Source: JAPLMW01 sp964619675
Lineage (GTDB): Bacteria > Planctomycetota > Phycisphaerae > Sedimentisphaerales > UBA12454
Assembly (NCBI GenBank): GCA_964619675.1
Contig: CAZUEO010000008.1
Location: 1-64,000 of the forward strand
Length of the DNA stretch: 64,000 nt
Direction of reading: 5' to 3'
Shown here: one piece after another, positions 32,281-40,755 of the stretch
Numbering within the stretch: position 1 is the stretch's first letter
How the letters are laid out: every line of letters begins with the position of its first letter
Program-made: the position numbers and the translations under genes
Notes under the pieces: model-generated
Told to the model about the DNA's origin: nothing
Database searches by the model: none
The model's input: only the letters and a program-made list of their open reading frames with translations

Positions 32281-33006
32281 ATGAATAACAGCAAAAAACT
32301 GAAGCAACCTGGAAATTACCGAACGTTTGAAATCAGCGGCCGGACAGTAATTGTTGATGATTTTATCTATCGGCGGCTCTTCAAAGACCCGGATATACCG
32401 CCAGCAAAGCGAAAATATACGTTCATACAAAATATTCATCTCTGCGTCGGCTATCCGCGAATAGTTTTAAGAAATTACAAAGCGATTACTCTGTCAAGAT
32501 ATATAATGCACGCAACAAGAGGGGATTTTGTTGACCATATAAATAGGAACCCGTTAGATAACCGCAGGTGTAAATTGCGAGTTGTAAATGCAAGACAAAA
32601 TATGCTTAACCGTAAAATTAAAAACAATACAGGCCTGATAGGAGTATCCTGCGGAGTCAGTGACGGCAGAACTTACCTCTCTACGGCTTTTATCATAAAC
32701 AAAAGGAAAGGGAAAAAATTAACTTTCAGCTGTCCCGATACACCATTCAACAGGATTCTGTCGGCGCTGGCGCGAGACAAATTTGTATTGCAACAAGGTG
32801 AGGAGGAATATGCGCCGCTGAATTTCCCAGAGTGGCAGTTTAAGCCGCTGAGAAATATTTTGCTGAAGGAGGATTTGAGCAAATACAAAGAAAAGAGGGC
32901 AAAAGTCAAAACCGGAAAACAAAAACCAAAATTGAACCCGCGAATATTGCGCTTCTGCCGGAAAATGGCGAGGAAGATAAAATCAAAAATAAAATATAAA
33001 AAATAA
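32281..33006 (+). CDS. Free-standing HNH endonuclease (homing-type), paralogue 2
   Basis: The 241-residue protein has the same HNH core as the gene at 14031 (VDHINRNPLDNRRCKLRVV) and the same second half (NRKIKNNTGLIGV, EEEYAPLNFPEW). It differs by a 30-residue basic C-terminal extension. The last codons (KSKIKYKK) and the stop codon are read from a heptamer tract (32986-33006). GAGAGG lies 8-10 bases before the ATG. It probably cleaves a site in the genome or in a phage; target unknown. Confidence 0.87.
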   Translation: MNNSKKLKQPGNYRTFEISGRTVIVDDFIYRRLFKDPDIPPAKRKYTFIQNIHLCVGYPRIVLRNYKAITLSRYIMHATRGDFVDHINRNPLDNRRCKLRVVNARQNMLNRKIKNNTGLIGVSCGVSDGRTYLSTAFIINKRKGKKLTFSCPDTPFNRILSALARDKFVLQQGEEEYAPLNFPEWQFKPLRNILLKEDLSKYKEKRAKVKTGKQKPKLNPRILRFCRKMARKIKSKIKYKK

Positions 33007-33182
33007 AAATGACATATTAAAAATTAAAATGTTTTTTAACAGCCCCAACGGCCACTAATTTTCACCACAGAGGCGCAGAGATTAAAGAAAACTCTAAATC
33101 CTAAATAAATTCTAAATACCAAAATTAAAATTATTTAAATAAAATAACCGCGGCGGGCAGGGGAAGAAAAAGCAAGGACAAA
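33007..33182. repeat. Repeat segment after the HNH gene: empty hairpin site
   Basis: Heptamers AAATGAC, ATATTAA, AAATTAA, then AATGTTTTTTAACAGCCCC (33028-33046). The same sequence at 10538-10620 carries a 38-nt hairpin between the AAATGAC and ATATTAA units. CCGCGGCGGGCAGGGGAAG (33150-33168) matches CGCGGCGGGCGGGGGAAGG (10477-10495). So both islands share these non-coding blocks. Confidence 0.7.
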
Positions 33183-33911
33183 TTAAGAGAGCAAGCCGTC
33201 AAAAACGGGGGGCATTTGATCCCATGTTTTTCCATCCAAGATTCTTCCAGCCTTTTTTTTGTTTGTTCCACCCCATTGCTTAAAGAAAAACGGGACATCC
33301 TGTTCTATACATTGTTTCCTAACATTTCTGACCCAATCTATTTTTATCGGTCTTGCGCCAGGGCCGGATTCTCCGCCCACGATTACCCAATCAATGCCGC
33401 TCAAATCCAATCGGCCTAAATCATCCAATAATGGTTCGAGAGATAAAAATTTGATGTGTGCAGAGGTATATCGAAGATAATCTATGCGTTCTTTATAATC
33501 TGCGGATTCAACTGTTACCCCCATCCATATATTTTCCACCCATTTCAGCATCGATGCCAGCTCTGCAAGCCTTTCAGCCCTTTTTGTCAATATCTGAAAC
33601 TGATGATGCCAGGCCTTGTTCATAGTGTCGAATATGTCAAAAACAAATTCCCGGGGGACCAATTCATGGAAGAGGTCACTCATTGAATTGACGAAAATCA
33701 TTTGCGGTTTTTTCCAGCATAACGGCAGGCCGAGCATTTTCGGATGGCAGGTTACCTTAAAGCCGTTGCGGTAATTAGGCTGACCCATCGCCTGCAATCT
33801 CAGGGCCATCCTCTTTGCGTAGCAGTTTTTACAGCCTGTACTTATTTCCGAACATCCCGTCACCGGATTCCACGTCGATTCTGTCCATTCTATCTTTGAA
33901 TCAATTCCCAT
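33183..33911 (-). CDS. DUF5131 / phage Gp37-Gp68 family protein
   Basis: The 242-residue protein has the family's N-terminal signature IEWTESTWNPVTGCSEISTG with the three-cysteine motif GCSEISTGCKNCYAKRMA, radical-SAM-like in spacing, plus IFVNSMSDLFHELVP and WVIVGGESGPGARP, and a C-terminal FFFKQWGG. These proteins are common in phages and genomic islands; their reaction is not established as far as I know. The stop and start with tcmP are adjacent (33911/33912), so they are one unit. Confidence 0.87.
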   Translation of the reverse strand: MGIDSKIEWTESTWNPVTGCSEISTGCKNCYAKRMALRLQAMGQPNYRNGFKVTCHPKMLGLPLCWKKPQMIFVNSMSDLFHELVPREFVFDIFDTMNKAWHHQFQILTKRAERLAELASMLKWVENIWMGVTVESADYKERIDYLRYTSAHIKFLSLEPLLDDLGRLDLSGIDWVIVGGESGPGARPIKIDWVRNVRKQCIEQDVPFFFKQWGGTNKKKAGRILDGKTWDQMPPVFDGLLS

Positions 33912-34793
33912 TTAAATATTCCTTAGTAAGTGTTCTGCGATTCTAATAGCAATTGGCGCTCCTTTGGGGTTTCCAGCGGCAAAGAAAAATTGGAACAACA
34001 TGCTTCTACGGCTGTTGTAGAAAGTTTTATCTACTTCAGCCACCCCAGAAAATATTGTTTTTAATCTATTTTTATAAAAATTCCCGATTCTGTTGAAGTC
34101 GCAGGCTTTAACTATTATATCAACTGGCTTACCAAAGAGGTCATCTAAAGTTTGAGTTTTATAAAAACACTCAAACCATTCTTTAGTTCCAAAAATTCTA
34201 TTCAAACAATTATAAAATATTTTCTGGGGGGCTTTTGCCAGTAGCCGGTTGACTGCCATAATTGGAAAAAGAATCCAAACATCAATGCATTTGGTTCTCG
34301 CAATCGCTTCGATTGTCGCCCATTCGGCTTCTGTAGCAAATGGATCAAGAAATAGAACTGCCCGAGTATTTTTCCAGTCCTCATTCTTGCAATAGTTCTG
34401 GATAAATCCATTAGCATCATTTTGTATTATTTCCATTTGCTTATCTTTTTGCGGATAAGCAAGCCTTAGCTTTTCCAATTCATTAATTTTATCTTGATCA
34501 CTTTCAATAAAGATATACTTATCAAACGGAGGATTTGCTTCAAGAGCTAAAGCGGCTGAACCTTTCAGAAATTGTTCAGATTCGCCCTGTCCTAATTCCT
34601 CGAAAATATCTGGAACACTATATTGAAGTTTACGTTGCTGACGATACCCCGTTCCTGCGAATGCATCTATATAAACTCTTTTGAATGGCTGATTTTTTAA
34701 TGCTGTATTGTAACTATTGAGATAATTTTTTATAATTTTGAGTTTTTTCTCAGTCCAACTCCCACCAAAAAGTTGTCTCGTTAAATCTGTCAT
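33912..34793 (-). CDS. tcmP: Three-Cys-motif partner protein TcmP
   Basis: The 293-residue protein has the TcmP pattern: YIDAFAGTGYRQ (about 41-52, a SAM-type glycine loop), IFIESDQDKINELEKL, AVLFLDPFATEAEWATIEAI (DPF in the methyltransferase motif IV position) and YNSRRSMLFQFFFAAGNPKG near the end. TcmP is defined by its gene partnership with the three-Cys DUF5131 protein, which is immediately downstream here. The layout suggests a nucleic-acid methylase-like fold, but its activity is not known. Confidence 0.87.
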   Translation of the reverse strand: MTDLTRQLFGGSWTEKKLKIIKNYLNSYNTALKNQPFKRVYIDAFAGTGYRQQRKLQYSVPDIFEELGQGESEQFLKGSAALALEANPPFDKYIFIESDQDKINELEKLRLAYPQKDKQMEIIQNDANGFIQNYCKNEDWKNTRAVLFLDPFATEAEWATIEAIARTKCIDVWILFPIMAVNRLLAKAPQKIFYNCLNRIFGTKEWFECFYKTQTLDDLFGKPVDIIVKACDFNRIGNFYKNRLKTIFSGVAEVDKTFYNSRRSMLFQFFFAAGNPKGAPIAIRIAEHLLRNI

Positions 34794-35189
34794 TTGCCAT
34801 CCTTAAAGGTTTATTTATTACCGAATTAAATTTTTGGCGTCCCGTGTATCGGCTATTTCAGTAAATGAGCACCATAGTTTCATATAATGGACATTTTACC
34901 CGAATATCTTTAAATTTCACATTGTCATTTTGCATTTTAATTTTTGATACTTGATTTATTTACAATCCTTAGTTGCCCCTCAAAGAACCGGCCAAATCAT
35001 AGCCTTAAATCGGGCAGGAAACAATGAAAATTAAGCGTTTCAGGGAAGCAGAAATCAGGGTAATCCTTCGACCCTGCTCAGTCCTGCGGACTCCTTACGG
35101 AGGACAGGTCCGCGGTTAAAAATATTATTGACAAAAATAAATTTATCGTCTAAACTAAAGTCTAAGCTTATATTGGACGATACTTAATT
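34794..35189. other. Intergenic region with repeats and a promoter
   Basis: No gene seen. At 35065-35082 CCTTCGACCCTGCTCAGT is a diverged copy of the CCCTGAGC/GTCGAA repeat in reverse orientation. At 35083-35117 GTCCTGCGGACTCCTTACGG and GGACAGGTCCGCGG form a palindrome of the same type as 10082-10121. Confidence 0.6.
35128..35156 (+). promoter_or_regulatory. Promoter for the AAA+/DUF4143 ATPase
   Basis: TTGACA (35128-35133), a 17-base spacer, TAAACT (35151-35156). The perfect -35 and a 4-of-6 -10 lie 34 bases before the ATG at 35190. Confidence 0.6.
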
Positions 35190-36413
35190 ATGTACTATCC
35201 GAGGTCGCTAAAAGATGTCTGGCTGAGCGCTTCAAAGCAGTTCGGCGCAGTTTTGCTTACAGGGCCCCGGCAGGTCGGAAAGACAACCTTCCTCAAACAT
35301 ATATGCCCCGCCGACAGGACTTATGTAACATTGGATGACCCCCCGACACGGGCACTGGCACAGGAAGACGGCGGCCTTTTTATGAAAAGATTTACGCCCC
35401 CGCTTCTAATCGATGAAATCCAATATGCTCCCAACCTGCTGCCATATATCAAAATGCAGGTCGATTCGAGCGGTAAAACGGGACAATTCTGGCTTACCGG
35501 CTCTCAGCAATTTCTAATGATGAAAGGAATATCCGAAACTTTAGCAGGCAGAGTGGCTATTCTTAATCTGCTGGGTTTTTCGCAGCGAGAAAAAGACCGC
35601 TCAAATATAAGTATCAAACCTTTCATACCTGAAAAGAAAAAACTGGCGGCCAGATTATCTTTTGCCAAAAAGCCGAATTTGAAACAGATTTACAAAAACA
35701 TCTGGCTCGGCAGTTTCCCTGCCCTGATTGCCGGCGCAGCGAAAAACAGAAAGCTTTATTACAGTTCGTATCTTCAGACATATCTGCAGCGGGACGTGAG
35801 AGACCTGGCGCAGGTCGGCAATGAAACGGCTTTTTTGAAATTTATAAGGGCCTGCGCTGCAAGAACCGGACAACTGCTGAATCTGGCGGATTTGGCTAAG
35901 GACACGGATATAAGCATTCCAACCGCGAAAAAATGGCTGTCTATTCTCCTGGCCAGTTTCCAGATTTTCCTGCTGCAGCCTTATCACAGCAATATTACGA
36001 AAAGGCTGGTCAAGACACCTAAATTATATTTTCTCGATACCGGCCTGTGTACTTATTTGACCGAATGGAACAGTCCTGAAACTCTTGAGGCAGGTGCAAT
36101 GTCCGGAGCCATTTTTGAAACATGGGTATTTACGGAGATACTGAAAAGTTACTGGCACAGGGGGTTTGAGCCGCTGATTTATTATTATCGCGACAAGGAT
36201 AAAAAGGAAATCGATTTTATCATTGAAGAAAATCAAAAGTTATACCCCATAGAGGTAAAAAAAAGCACCGCTGTTAAAAAAGACTGGGGCAGAGAATTTT
36301 CCGTTCTGTCCAAATTGAAAAAAACAACAGGTAAAGGAATAGTTATCTGTATGGCAGAAAGACCGCTGCCTTTAGATAATAAAAACGATGCTGTTCCAGT
36401 AACTATCTTTTAA
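35190..36413 (+). CDS. AAA+ ATPase with DUF4143 C-terminal domain
   Basis: The 407-residue protein has the common AAA_14/DUF4143 layout. Walker A is GPRQVGKTTFLKHI (about residues 25-38), Walker B LLIDEIQYAPN, a sensor TGSQQFLMMK, a winged-helix region (LADLAKDTDISIPTAKKWLS) and the DUF4143 tail with a PD-(D/E)xK-like nuclease remnant (KKEIDFIIEENQKLYPIEVK). These proteins are spread widely in genomic islands and are thought to bind nucleic acid; their role is not known. It has its own promoter at the right end of the accessory region. Confidence 0.92.
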   Translation: MYYPRSLKDVWLSASKQFGAVLLTGPRQVGKTTFLKHICPADRTYVTLDDPPTRALAQEDGGLFMKRFTPPLLIDEIQYAPNLLPYIKMQVDSSGKTGQFWLTGSQQFLMMKGISETLAGRVAILNLLGFSQREKDRSNISIKPFIPEKKKLAARLSFAKKPNLKQIYKNIWLGSFPALIAGAAKNRKLYYSSYLQTYLQRDVRDLAQVGNETAFLKFIRACAARTGQLLNLADLAKDTDISIPTAKKWLSILLASFQIFLLQPYHSNITKRLVKTPKLYFLDTGLCTYLTEWNSPETLEAGAMSGAIFETWVFTEILKSYWHRGFEPLIYYYRDKDKKEIDFIIEENQKLYPIEVKKSTAVKKDWGREFSVLSKLKKTTGKGIVICMAERPLPLDNKNDAVPVTIF

Positions 36414-36458
36414 CCGACCACACACCGTGCAAACAAGTGCGGGGATAATTCCAATTTA

Positions 36459-37700
36459 TTAATCCTTTTTGGATTTTTCTGTGTCCTTTGGAGTCGGGCT
36501 ATTTTCATCTGAAGGTTTCACGCTCTCGGCCGGTCTTCGCACCAGCGGCGGTTTAGTGCCGCTGAGCGGGGAATCAAGCTTGTCGGCCTCATCAGCATAT
36601 TTCACATCGGCCTGGGCTTTAATCTTTTGAACATAATCCATAACAAGCTGCTTTTTCTGCTTGTCGGCAAGAGCCTTGAGGATTTGCTCCTTTGCCTGGC
36701 TGAAACTGATGGTATTGGCATCGGTATGCTCAACGAGCTTAATAATATGATAACCGAAACTTGTCCGGACTATATCGCTTACCTGGCCGGGCTTAAGTGC
36801 GAAAGCTGCCTTATCAAATTCCGGCACAAAAGCGCCCTTCGGCTGCATACCCAAATCGCCGCCATCCTTGCCGGACGGGCAGGCAGAATGCTGTTTTGCC
36901 AGCTCTTCAAAACTTTCGCCGGCCTTTATCTTTTTTAGAAGCTCCTGCGCCTTTGCCCTGGCCTGCCGGCCGGCCTGATTCGGGTCATTGGAATCTCCAG
37001 GCTTTATAAGTATGTGTTTTGTGTGAATCTTTTCCGGTTCGCTGAACTGCTGAATATTTTCATCATAATACGCCTTGGCCTGCTCATCTGTGGGTTTTTG
37101 CAGATTTTGTGCGGCAAATTCCATATCCATCAGCTTTTCAAACATAAGCCTTTTGCGCACGCCCTGCTGGTAATCGCTGAAGCTGGTGCCGTAAGCCTTC
37201 AGCAGCGCCTTGAATTCATCCAACGTCAGATTCTGCTGGGCAGCTTGCTCGTTAATCTGCTGGTCCAGTTCGGATTGATTAACGTCAATGTTACTCTGCT
37301 TTTCCTTCTGAGTGAGAAGCTCTTCCACCATAAGCTGTTCTATAACGCGTTTTCTTATCTGCTGGCGGTACTGCGGAACCATATTGGGCGGAACTTTCCC
37401 GGCCATTTGCTCCATACGCGGATTTAGAACCGCTTCAATCTGCCCTTCGGTAATAACTGTACCGTTGACCGTAACCACAGGCACGGCGGACTGATTCGCA
37501 TCCTCCTTCGCTGAAGAGTTCGGTTCGATTACAGGAATATTCGGTTCTGCAACATTTGGTTCTGCAGCAGGCTTGTTCGGTTCCACAACAGGTTTATTCG
37601 GCTCCGCGACAGGTTTGGCCGATTTTTTCGGCTTTGCTGCAAACGCTGCTGTCGATAGTAAAACGACCAGAATAAGCGAAATATTTACGATAATCTTCAT
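36459..37700 (-). CDS. SurA/PpiC-type periplasmic peptidyl-prolyl isomerase
   Basis: The 413-residue protein has a signal peptide (MKIIVNISLILVVLLSTAAFA) and then a Pro/Glu/Asn-rich linker (PVVEPNKPAAEPN repeats, about residues 28-65). A SurA N-terminal chaperone domain follows (RKRVIEQLMVEELL, LTLDEFKALLKAYG), then a parvulin domain with IHTKHILIKPGD and GGDLGMQPKGAFVPEFDKAA. The ATG at 37700 has AAAGGA seven bases upstream; the longer frame to 37829 lacks this. It would help fold outer-membrane proteins, in line with the nearby lptE and bamD-like genes. It diverges from purC. Confidence 0.9.
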   Translation of the reverse strand: MKIIVNISLILVVLLSTAAFAAKPKKSAKPVAEPNKPVVEPNKPAAEPNVAEPNIPVIEPNSSAKEDANQSAVPVVTVNGTVITEGQIEAVLNPRMEQMAGKVPPNMVPQYRQQIRKRVIEQLMVEELLTQKEKQSNIDVNQSELDQQINEQAAQQNLTLDEFKALLKAYGTSFSDYQQGVRKRLMFEKLMDMEFAAQNLQKPTDEQAKAYYDENIQQFSEPEKIHTKHILIKPGDSNDPNQAGRQARAKAQELLKKIKAGESFEELAKQHSACPSGKDGGDLGMQPKGAFVPEFDKAAFALKPGQVSDIVRTSFGYHIIKLVEHTDANTISFSQAKEQILKALADKQKKQLVMDYVQKIKAQADVKYADEADKLDSPLSGTKPPLVRRPAESVKPSDENSPTPKDTEKSKKD

Positions 37701-37819
37701 AGTTAATTTCCTTTCGTGAAAAGCATTTATTTTAAGGTACCAAACAAAGCCAGATAGTATAACTTGGCCGGCAGCAAAATGAAAGACAAAAGCAGAATAA
37801 TTGAACAGCATATATCGTC

Positions 37820-37848
37820 TTGACATCACTGTTGTTAGAACTTACAAT
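37820..37848 (+). promoter_or_regulatory. Strong promoter for purC
   Basis: TTGACA (37820-37825), a 17-base spacer, TACAAT (37843-37848), nearly consensus. The transcript would begin about 37855 with AGGAGG at 37863-37868 before the ATG at 37874, giving a very short leader. Confidence 0.75.
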
Positions 37849-37873
37849 CGGACCAAAATTGAAAGGAGGCAAT

Positions 37874-38773
37874 ATGGTTAACGTCGTATTGCAGACAGAA
37901 ATTCCCGGCACAAAAGCCAGGCACGGCAAGGTTCGCGATATTTATGATCTCAGTGATAAACTCCTCATTGCTGCATCCGACAGAATAAGCGCATTCGATG
38001 TGATAATGGCAAACGGGATTCCTTATAAGGGCATCGTTCTAACACAGATATCAAAATTCTGGTTCGATTTTCTTTCGAGCGTTGTGGAAAGCCATTTTAT
38101 AACCGATAAAGCAAGCGACTATCCAAAACCATTTTGCGATTACGCAGGACAGCTTATCGGCAGAAGTATGCTGGTTAAAAAAACAAAGGTTCTGCCGGTT
38201 GAATGCGTTGTCAGAGGCTATCTTGCCGGCTCAGGCTGGAAAGAGTATCAGCAGTCTCAAACAGTCTGCGGGCACAAATTGCCGGCCGCTCTGAAACAGT
38301 GTACTAAACTGCCTGAGCCGATATTCACGCCTGCAACAAAAGCAGAGCTTGGTACGCATGATGAAAACATCGACTTCGACAGATGCGTTACAATAATAGG
38401 CAACAAAAACGCCGAGTACGTTCGCGATAAAAGCATCGAGATATTCAAAAAAGCATCTGCCTACGCTGAAAAGAGAGGGATAATCCTTGCCGATACAAAA
38501 TTCGAATGGGGCGAGACTGACGGCAAAATTATTCTGATTGACGAGGTGCTGACGCCTGACTCATCGCGATTCTGGCCCGCAGATAAATACGAGACGGGCC
38601 GCGACCAGGAAAGCTATGACAAACAATTCGTCAGGAATTATCTCGAGAGCATAAACTTCGACAAGTCCGGCAAAGGTATTGAGCTGCCCGACGACGTGCG
38701 TCAGAAAACCAGCGCAAAATACATCGAGGCATACGAGCAACTGGCAGGCAAAAAATTCTCATTCAAGAGTTAA
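37874..38773 (+). CDS. purC: SAICAR synthetase
   Basis: The 299-residue protein (long-type PurC) joins aspartate to CAIR in purine synthesis using ATP. Diagnostic motifs are GKVRDIYDL near the start, SDRISAFDVIMANGIPYKG, VVRGYLAGSGWKEYQ, and DEVLTPDSSRFWP with YDKQFVRNYL near the end. AGGAGG six bases before the ATG at 37874 decides the start; the longer frame to 37820 overlaps the promoter and is rejected. The gene is near its own strong promoter, away from purF-purM at 2-4.5 kb, so the purine genes are dispersed. Confidence 0.96.
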   Translation: MVNVVLQTEIPGTKARHGKVRDIYDLSDKLLIAASDRISAFDVIMANGIPYKGIVLTQISKFWFDFLSSVVESHFITDKASDYPKPFCDYAGQLIGRSMLVKKTKVLPVECVVRGYLAGSGWKEYQQSQTVCGHKLPAALKQCTKLPEPIFTPATKAELGTHDENIDFDRCVTIIGNKNAEYVRDKSIEIFKKASAYAEKRGIILADTKFEWGETDGKIILIDEVLTPDSSRFWPADKYETGRDQESYDKQFVRNYLESINFDKSGKGIELPDDVRQKTSAKYIEAYEQLAGKKFSFKS

Positions 38774-38776
38774 AAA

Positions 38777-40708
38777 ATGGGTGAAGAATCCGGCAGATAC
38801 AATTCTTTAGTGATAAGCATTTGTCTCGTTGCCGCTGTCATAGCGGTGTATTGGCCGGTGTACAACTATGATTTTGTCAAATATGACGACGATAAATACG
38901 TAACCAACAATATAAATATACACTCGGGTCCGAACCTAAAATGCATCCGCTGGGCCTTCACTACAGGGTACTTTAGCTACTGGCATCCTGTTACATGGCT
39001 GAGCCACGCTCTCGATTGCCAGCTTTTTGGGAGCTGGGGCGGCGGACATCATTTGACAAATGTTCTTCTTCATATCGCAAATACATTGATTTTGTTCTAC
39101 GTCTTAATGCGGATGACCGGTGCGGTATGGCCCAGTGCATTTGTGGCTGCGATTTTTGCACTGCATCCTCTTCACGTTGAGTCCGTCGCCTGGATTGCCG
39201 AGCGGAAAGATGTGCTCAGCACTTTTTTTCTGCTTCTGACAATGTGGGCGTACGTCCGCTATGTCGAGAGTCCGCAACTTAAATGGTATTTGGCAGCTTT
39301 GATACTGTTTGCTGTGGGTCTTATGTCAAAGCCTATGCTCGTTACCCTTCCGTTTGTGCTGCTGCTGCTGGACTACTGGCCGCTTCAACGAAAATTCGCC
39401 TGGCGACTGCTGATTGAAAAAATACCATTTTTTGTCTGCTCTTTAACCGTCTGCACGGTAACATTTCTTGTCCAGCAAAGCAACGAAGCAATGGCTGTTG
39501 TCGAAACATTAGAATTTAAAACCAGAATCGGTAATGCGATTGTTTCTTATGTTGCATATATCGCAAAAATGATTTGGCCCAGCCGATTAGCCGTATTTTA
39601 CCCATACTCCAGCCGTGAATTGTCGGCGGTAAAGATTATAATCTGCGTTCTACTGCTTTTACTGATTTCGATATGCTGCATTTATACGGCCAGGCGCTAC
39701 AGGTTTTTCGCAGTCGGATGGCTGTGGTATCTCGGCACTTTGGTTCCCGTAATCGGCATAGTTCAGGTCGGCGTACAGGCTATGGCCGACAGATACACCT
39801 ATATGACATTAACAGGTCTGTTTATTATCATTGCCTGGAGCGCAAAAGAGTTTGTCCCAAAACGGCGGTACAGAATACTGGCTTTATCTGCCGTTGCGAT
39901 ACTGGTTGCCTACGGCATAACCGCCGCCCGGCAGGCACAATACTGGAAAAACAGCCTGACACTATTCGAACATACCATACAGGTTACCAAAAACAACTAC
40001 GCTATTTCCTTCATCTACGCAAACAGTCTGACCGAGGCAGGCAGAGCTGATGAGGCCGCTGAGGTATTTAATCAGTCTCTTGATGAGACCATCAGGATAT
40101 TCAATAAGTCTCTGGCAGTCAAACCGGACAATGCCCAGGCCCACGACAGTCTCGGCTGCGCGCTATCGTTCTCCGGCAAGATACCAGAGGCCGTTGAACA
40201 CTTTAAACTGGCTATAAAGTACCAGCCTGATTACGTCTCGGCATATAATAACCTTGCCGTCGCTTTATACAGGCTGGGCAGAAATGAGGAGGCTATTGAT
40301 TATTTCAGGCAGGCGCTGAAAATCGAGCCGGATTACATTAAGGCTTACCTCGGTCTTGCGGTAATTTACAACGCATCACAAAAATATGACGAAGCTGTCG
40401 AATCTCTCAATAAAGCAATCGAGCTTGACCCGACCAGCATAGACGCTCACGAGTATCTTTGCACTGTGCTTGCCACTATCGGCAAAACCGACGAGGCAAT
40501 GAAAGAAGCCCGTTTTGTTCTAACTGCCAGGCCGAACGATGCTAATATGCATCGCAGGCTGGGTATTCTTCTTGAAAGAAAAGGTGAAATTGCTGAAGCG
40601 ATAAAATCATACCGCACAGCCCTGAAAATCAACCCCAATGAAGTAAAAACGCGTTTTCTTCTCGAAGCGGCCTTGAAAAAACAGCAGGCTCCTCAAGGCG
40701 AAAACTGA
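38777..40708 (+). CDS. GT-C-type membrane protein with TPR repeats (TMTC-like), copy 1
   Basis: The 643-residue protein has about ten membrane helices in residues 10-390. It begins with the GT-C-like loop YDFVKYDDDKYV after the first helix (acidic pair typical of GT-C glycosyltransferases), then HPVTWLSHALDCQLFG and LHPLHVESVAWIAERKDVLS, the best-conserved part of this planctomycete/TMTC-like family. Residues 400-640 are TPR units (for example AYNNLAVALYRLGRNEEAID). A role as a protein or lipid O-glycosyltransferase is inferred. It starts three bases after purC and has a close paralogue 48 bases downstream. Confidence 0.78.
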   Translation: MGEESGRYNSLVISICLVAAVIAVYWPVYNYDFVKYDDDKYVTNNINIHSGPNLKCIRWAFTTGYFSYWHPVTWLSHALDCQLFGSWGGGHHLTNVLLHIANTLILFYVLMRMTGAVWPSAFVAAIFALHPLHVESVAWIAERKDVLSTFFLLLTMWAYVRYVESPQLKWYLAALILFAVGLMSKPMLVTLPFVLLLLDYWPLQRKFAWRLLIEKIPFFVCSLTVCTVTFLVQQSNEAMAVVETLEFKTRIGNAIVSYVAYIAKMIWPSRLAVFYPYSSRELSAVKIIICVLLLLLISICCIYTARRYRFFAVGWLWYLGTLVPVIGIVQVGVQAMADRYTYMTLTGLFIIIAWSAKEFVPKRRYRILALSAVAILVAYGITAARQAQYWKNSLTLFEHTIQVTKNNYAISFIYANSLTEAGRADEAAEVFNQSLDETIRIFNKSLAVKPDNAQAHDSLGCALSFSGKIPEAVEHFKLAIKYQPDYVSAYNNLAVALYRLGRNEEAIDYFRQALKIEPDYIKAYLGLAVIYNASQKYDEAVESLNKAIELDPTSIDAHEYLCTVLATIGKTDEAMKEARFVLTARPNDANMHRRLGILLERKGEIAEAIKSYRTALKINPNEVKTRFLLEAALKKQQAPQGEN

Positions 40709-40755
40709 CAATCAACTATTGAAAGGTTAGAAACAAAAAGTTCCCATTAAAAAAA

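Noticed and set aside
36459..37829. The longer start for the PpiC protein at 37829
   Set aside because: It would put a 43-residue basic/hydrophobic extension before a perfect signal peptide and would overlap the purC promoter; the ATG at 37700 with AAAGGA is better.
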